The translations under genes and the position numbers were made by a program. This document shows positions 58,436-64,000 of a stretch of DNA of 64,000 bases, one piece after another (the stretch's first letter is position 1; every line of letters starts with the position of its first letter). The notes beneath the pieces were generated by a model. It did no database searches. It saw only the letters and a list, made by a program, of their open reading frames with translations, and had not been told where the DNA came from. Source of the DNA: Carya illinoinensis (Eukaryota > Streptophyta > Magnoliopsida > Fagales > Juglandaceae); NCBI RefSeq assembly GCF_018687715.1, contig NC_056765.1, forward strand, positions 1,178,001 to 1,242,000, written 5' to 3'.

Positions 58436-61400
58436 CACTACAAGAAAAGCAGCCTATTGCCACCAGTTCTTGTTCCACGACACAATATCGTGGCAATAAG
58501 TGGTGATTTTGTCACCAGAGTAATCCGTGGGAGTGAAACATGTCATTTACCATGAGATCACAGTGGTGATAAATACTTTACTGGCAATAATATTTTTTTC
58601 CACGAATTTCATCTTTTAATGTCACCATTCACAAGTAACGGGAAAAAGAATCCGTTAATTAATATTCTTCGTGGCTTAAAACTTTTAACGTCAGAGTTTA
58701 GTATTTTTCCACCAGATCGCATCATCGCTATTTTGCACGTGATTAAGAGCATACGAATCCGTGAGTACAGAATTATTTGCCACGAGTTGAGCTAGGCATT
58801 TCCCACGAGTTAATGTTGCCGCAAAAAGAAATTAAAGAAACCGCGCGATTCTGCATTACGCGCGGTTCTAATGCTCTCTGTTTTATTTTGCAGGCTTTTT
58901 CCTTTTCTATACCCAGCCGTTTACCCCCTTTCCCACCCCCGTCCCCCAAACTGGCGAGAAGCAAATTTCAATGAACTGGCCTCCTTTTGTACTAAAGCCA
59001 TAGCTCACCCTCTTCGCCGGTCATTGGATCCCCGGAAGCCCCAAGCACCTTTTTCGCTCACCCACTCAGCCACCAACACGATATAAGCGCACGGTTTGCC
59101 CTAGCCTCCATAACCCAGTTCATCAGGCCGAAGTGTGTGGGTCTCACGGAGCCAAAGTCAGGCCACGGTAAGCCTTTTCGTGAAGATCTCCCTTCGTTTT
59201 CTGAATCTATGAAGTGGTATGATTGTGTAAAATAAAATAGAGATATATATATATATGCATGCTTACCGTTTCAAATAGGCATTTTGAAAATTTGTTTATT
59301 TACAATAAATCTGATGGAGATGTAACTTGTCCTGTGATGGAAGTTGGATATTGTTTATAAATTCCAACTTGATAAATTACTATCATGCATTTATTGCAAA
59401 TATTCTTCTATTGGTCCGTAAACTGATTAGCGTTAATTCCAAATAACACTTCCTTTGAGCTTGATGTCTAAGGCAGATTTTCTTAATCAAGGAGGTTCTT
59501 TGATTAAGCAAAAAGCCCTTCTAGAAAAACATAACGATAACCTAGGGATGGCCAAATAATATTTGCATGATCAGCGTCAGCATATATTAGGATACTTGCA
59601 TATCCTAATCTGAGAGATGGTAGTTTTATATACCTATAGGGAAGATGGTATCATAGACGAGTTTATGCACATACTACATAAATCTAATTCATAAACTGGG
59701 CTTTGTAATGGTTGGTTTAAACTGATGACTGATATACAACCACTATTTCAAATTGGTACGGTTTCAGCTAAGGCAGTTGCATAACAAAATGCAGAATATT
59801 CAACTGCTAAGTATTAGACTAATTGTAATGCTAATAATAATATAGTGGGCAGTTGTATGGGAATATCAACTTAATAATATTGGTTAACCATTCATGATTA
59901 ATTATAGGTAGATGATCCACAAAAACAATCTGTGTATGAATGGGGAGACGAAGTAAATGATGCAGGCTAAATAACATGTATATGGGAAGGACATATCTTT
60001 TGTTTATGTAGAATCAGTAAAAAATGTCATGACATATGAATGCATTCAATATAATAGTGTTTGACAGTAGAAAGTACTTCTTGTTCATTTTCAGGCCACT
60101 TCCTAAACCGAGCTGAATGGAGTGATAGCAGTAACACTCATGTTGGTTCCACGACAAATTGAAACGCAAGCTGTATTAGTGCTTTGTAATCCGTGTATAT
60201 GTCCTTCATCCCATCCTCCAAAGAGTCTATAAATTGATCGTAGATATAATTTCCTCATGTACTTGGAATATCAATTATAAAGAAAACTGTACTGTCCATG
60301 GCCTTGATTTCATATGTGCTGAATTAACATTAAGGTAATAGGTATGAACCCGGTTTGGTAATGACAATTCATGTTGGGAGATTGCATGCCTGACTTGAGA
60401 TATGCATTTCTTGTATATCTTGTGAAAGTGGCAATATATAATGTCATGACAGGTTATTATGGAAGTGAATGATAAGTGTATTATTTGTTCAAGTTTCTTT
60501 GATGGGAATGATAAATTACTGGGATATGATGAATTGTTTAGCATATTTTTTATATACTTGGATTTTGTATATACTTGGATAACAGGATTTTGTGAATGGG
60601 GTTTTCATAATAAGTGATGGTTTTTATGATCTGTGAAATTAGTATAATATAGAGGAAACAGGTTATGCACATATTGTCATGAATGGTGTAAAAAGGGCAC
60701 ACTGATCAGATACTACCTTTTGCCACCACTCATTGGTATGCCAAAAAACGAGATGACTATGTTTTTCCCACTAGGAAAATTGATGTGAAAATATATAATT
60801 TGACAATAGACCAGTGGATAATAAGCAATAGCCACGAGTTTTGACTGGTGTCGATTTAACTAGTTTCCACCACTGAAACCTTTTCCCATGACCTATGTGT
60901 ATGGATCTAGCCATTTCCAGACTAATTGGTTATATGTTATTTTGCAATTTCCATTAACTCTAAATGGCGGGAAATAATATTTTCTCACAACTAACAAGAA
61001 TTTGTTATAATATATTGCCACCAAAACTAGTTGTCCGAAACATTTTTTTGTCATTATAGCGTCCGATGGAGATAAATTGTTTGCCATATTGTTTGAGACG
61101 AATGCTAACATAGAAAAAACCTTTTTCGGACTACTCGTTTGGACACTAAACATCCATTACCCATCATAGAATGTGATGGGAAAAGGTGCAATTTCACAAC
61201 TACAACCCACTACATGATATAATAGGCACCACGGAGTTGGTGGCAAACTTGCAACTGTAACCACAAAAAATAATTACATATATGTTTTTGCCACCATATT
61301 TTCCCATGGATAGTCTCGTGGGACACATATATATCCCGACCAACATTACGTGTGGGAAAAATAATTAAACTTACCACATGTAAAAGCCTACCAATTAGCG

Positions 61401-61621
61401 TTTGCCACCACACCAAATTAATTTTTCCACTAGATGTTTTCGTGGGAAATATCAATCTTTTTCCACGAAAAAAATATACCATGACAAAATAGTATTCCCC
61501 ACTTATTATATGCCACCAACATCCCACGAATGTAATTTGGTAGGATAAATATTATTGCGACTAAAAGATGGCCCTTTCCCACAACTCTCAACCATGATAA
61601 AAATCTGCTTTTGTTGTAGTG
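58436..61621. mobile_element. CACTA element, 3.2 kb, no transposase
   Basis: The terminal repeats are CACTACAAGAAAAGCAG and its near-complement CTGCTTTTGTTGTAGTG. A 3-bp duplication TTT is on each side (58433-58435 and 61622-61624). Subterminal regions of about 350 bp (left) and 900 bp (right) are packed with short motifs such as TTTGCCACCA, CCCACGAGT and CGTGGGAAA in both orientations, typical of CACTA ends. The interior shows no transposase; it has a GC-richer segment (58850-59170) with splice-like borders. It is probably non-autonomous. It is not the same family as the CACTA at 32263, judging by the different subterminal motifs. Confidence 0.88.
58880..60290 (+). ncRNA. Possible spliced non-coding transcript inside the CACTA element
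   Basis: A GC-rich segment ends at a strong donor (CCACG|GTAAGC, intron from 59168). A strong acceptor with a pyrimidine tract (CTTGTTCATTTTCAG, exon from 60095) leads into a second exon-like stretch beginning GCCACTTCC. No long reading frame spans the junction. It could be a captured gene fragment or part of the element's own decayed transcript. The ends given are approximate. Confidence 0.3.
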
Positions 61622-61985
61622 TTTTTAAAAATTCTGTGTTTGGATTAGAAAGTGAGATGAAATTATAAAATGAGTTGAGATAATTTATGAATAGTAATGA
61701 GATTATTGAGTTGAAATGAGATGAGATAGTGGTTTTTGAAAATTCTATGTTTGGATTAGAAAAGTGATATGAGATGAGATGAGTTAAGATGGTTTGTAAA
61801 TAGTAATGAGATTATTGAGTTGAGATAAGATAAGATCATTATTTTTAAAAATTTTATATTTGGATTAAAAAGTGAAATTAGATGATATGATTCTGAATTA
61901 AAAAGTGATTTTAAAATAATTGTTGGATAAAAGAATGTCTCTCTGTAGTTGAGATAGTTATCTAATCTCTTAAACTAAACAACTC
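61622..61985 (+). repeat. Roughly 110-bp tandem repeat, right side of CACTA insertion
   Basis: Units start near 61622, 61734 and 61848, each beginning TTTTTAAAAATTCTGTGTTTG or a variant and containing AGTAATGAGATTATTGAGTTG. Together with the unit before 58436 this gives at least four copies. Confidence 0.78.
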
Positions 61986-62027
61986 CTTAATTAGCTAGCC
62001 ATGTCAAGATTCAAAAAGGCCATCCAT

Positions 62028-62063
<36 letters not shown>

Positions 62064-63182
62064 GTCAATCAAAGCAATTAGATGAGTGTTACCATCACAA
62101 AGATATTTCCTATAAAAATAAACTTATAATTTGATGAGATTTAATCATGAAATATGTTAGATCTTTTTATGGTAAAAATAATATTTTTATAATCTGATGT
62201 ACCACATCAAATCACATAAATTTATAAATTTATTTTTATAAAATTATTTTATAATTAAAGCATTTTTCAATAAATCAATGGTTTAACAAAGATTAATCCT
62301 ATGTGTTGTTATCTTTACTTCAACATGGTTAATTAGTAACATGCATGATACTGTTCGTATAGTTGGAAACGTACAATTGAGTTTTATCATTGTATTTCCA
62401 ATTAATGTGATTTGAATAATGTTATATATCATATTTTCAATTTTTTTTTACAATGTAACATCATGTACGTATTAATAGTGATAAACATTTGTATCTTATA
62501 TATATAATATTGGGATGAAAATTGAATAGCAGTATGATATATAGAATTTTTTTTATCTTTAACATTTAATATATCAAGTAATTAATTAATAATTAACATT
62601 TAATATATCAATTAATTAATAATTAATTTTTAAAATTTTCCAATGCTTGCCTATCGTTTTCATTTCAATAATAAATAAATAAAAGAACTTAATTATTGAC
62701 AGAGAAGCAACTAATTAATTAAACAAAGTTGCTGGGCGTAGTCAAATTATATATATAAAAGGTTGTGGACTTTTTTTCATGCGAAGATGTGAACAAATGT
62801 GTTCAATTTCACGACCAACATCATTCATTAAGCACACAATGAGCTTATCAATTGATAATTACATGGCTATCCCTGCCGCCTACAAGCATTTCCACCTTGC
62901 ACTAGTAGCTTTTCATGGGTAATCACGATCGATGATCATGATACATAATCTGACTTTGCCTCTTCGATCGGTACTGTGGCATTTGATGCTTCCTGACTTT
63001 TCAATGAATGAAATAATAATGTGTTGTGCGCGCATATATATATATATGTATAGGATGCGGAGGAAAGGAATCATATGATCTCAATTGTTATTATGTAAAA
63101 CAAAATGATATATATTAAACTCGGGACACAGTTGAAAATGAAATTTTGTACTCAGCCAAGTCGGGCTCAGGCTCTCCTCACC
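61986..63182. other. AT-rich intergenic region
   Basis: No gene seen. It holds an (AT)n microsatellite (about 62030-62058), an AT-rich repeat at 62090-62265 similar to 46895-47075, and a short direct duplication of TTAACATTTAATATATCAA-like sequence near 62558-62625. Confidence 0.55.
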
Positions 63183-64000
63183 CTTTTTTTTTTTTGAAAC
63201 ATGGTAACTTGTATTCTATAAAACCATCAAAGAAGATCGTGAATACAATGAGGATAATCCTCTATAAGAATGTTCTCTTCAGGGAATTCAAAAGCACTCT
63301 TAGCTAGACAATGAGCAACCACATTGGACTCTTTAGGCACATGACTAATAGACCAGGCCTGGAATTGTGTTAACAGTTTCCTCGCTTCACGAAGGAGTAA
63401 ACCAATTGAGCTCCAATCTTCTTCATTGTTTATGATAGCCTTGACAACCTGCAAAGAATCTCCTTAAAAAATGATGTTGGAAGACAGGCCCAATTCAAGA
63501 CAAAAGGGGATGGCTCTTAAGGCTACAGCAGCTTCACCCAACAAAGGATTAGGGAAGAGATCACAGGAACCTCTCAAAGTGCCTATCACCATGCCTTGCC
63601 AGTCTCTGATTATCAAGCCGATTCCTATCTTACAATGAGTTTTGTTCCAATTGAGTTTGAAGAAGTTGATAGGAGGTTTACACCATGGTACAAGCCTTTC
63701 AACCGTTGGGACTTTCCTTAAATGCAGCTACAGCTGCTTGTTTTCCTCATGTAGACGTAGATCTGAGAGGCTAGAGCCTATTGAGTGGATGACCTACTAA
63801 GGAGAGGCAAAGTGGGACTCAAACATGCACTTGTTCCTTCTCTGCCAAATGGATTTGATTGCAACAGCAAACTCTACACTTTCTTCTACTAACAGGGCTG
63901 AGAATATGTGGTTTAAAACACCATCGAATGGTCCCTCCATAACTAAGCACTTTTGGAGCTTTCTTGAGCATTCCCCCCAAATGGCTTGGGCTGCCTCGCA
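63183..64000 (-). mobile_element. LINE 3' portion, running off the right edge
   Basis: A T-run at 63183-63195 is the minus-strand poly(A) tail. The minus strand then encodes the end of an RNase H domain (63227-63454: IIFxGDSLQVVKAIINNEED in frame with a stop at x, then ISHVPKESNVVAHCLAKSAF and a final DLL stop), so it is inactive. Sequence from 63460 to the window edge continues upstream into the RNase H and probably the zf-RVT region, with further disruptions. The tail resembles that of the small LINE at 5052-5204 (SLAHVLAEDAL; CIHH), suggesting related families. Confidence 0.82.

Noticed and set aside
60893..61527. Two minus-strand ORFs of 86 and 105 residues
   Set aside because: Both lie in the right subterminal repeat region of the CACTA element and have no recognisable domain; they reflect repeated GTGGGAAA motifs.

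Overview
The window is nuclear DNA from a flowering plant, almost certainly a woody eudicot. Introns have GT-AG junctions, spacers are AT-rich, and there are plant-specific genes (type I MADS-box, AT-hook AHL, isoprenylated HMA protein) and plant transposon superfamilies (Ty1/copia, Ty3-type LTRs, LINE, hAT, CACTA). The style of the short repeats (a roughly 110-bp GAGATGAGAT-rich unit and CACTA-type MITEs) and the protein sequences remind me of Juglandaceae or other Fagales, but that is inference from memory.

Positions 1 to about 29,060 hold a tandem array of five AGL80-like (M-gamma) MADS-box units. Each unit has the same TATA box 91-99 bp upstream of the start codon and shares flanking blocks. 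Copies B (1990-2706) and D (19077-19877) are intact. A (610-1427) is broken by frameshifts and a stop. C (5410-11106) is split by a complete copia element and also carries a stop. E (21685-22161) has lost its C-terminus and carries a LINE in its 3' region. A second copia element (13003-17839, unusual TA...TA LTR ends) sits in the spacer after unit C.

Positions 29,069-44,168 form a four-layer transposon nest in which every layer is delimited by its own target-site duplication: a solo LTR contains an hAT element, which contains a second solo LTR of the same family, which contains a non-autonomous CACTA element. The CACTA carries a 90-bp exon with intron borders that resembles a chloroplast KEA1/KEA2 K+ efflux antiporter exon.

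Positions 44,636-54,556 are the low-copy gene region: a single-exon At4g22030-like gene (minus), a four-exon HIPP4-like heavy-metal-associated isoprenylated protein (plus), and a single-exon AHL DNA-binding protein (minus). A small family of roughly 140-bp CACTA-type MITEs is scattered between them.

Positions 54,557-64,000 are mostly intergenic. They include a 3.2-kb CACTA element (58436-61621) inserted in a roughly 110-bp tandem repeat, and the 3' part of a minus-strand LINE running off the right edge.

I see no candidate for a wholly new biochemical system. The most unusual content is structural: the nest with the captured exon, a LINE whose 5' end is inverted, a perfect 130-bp palindromic CACTA foldback upstream of MADS copy A, and the contrast between intact and decayed MADS copies.
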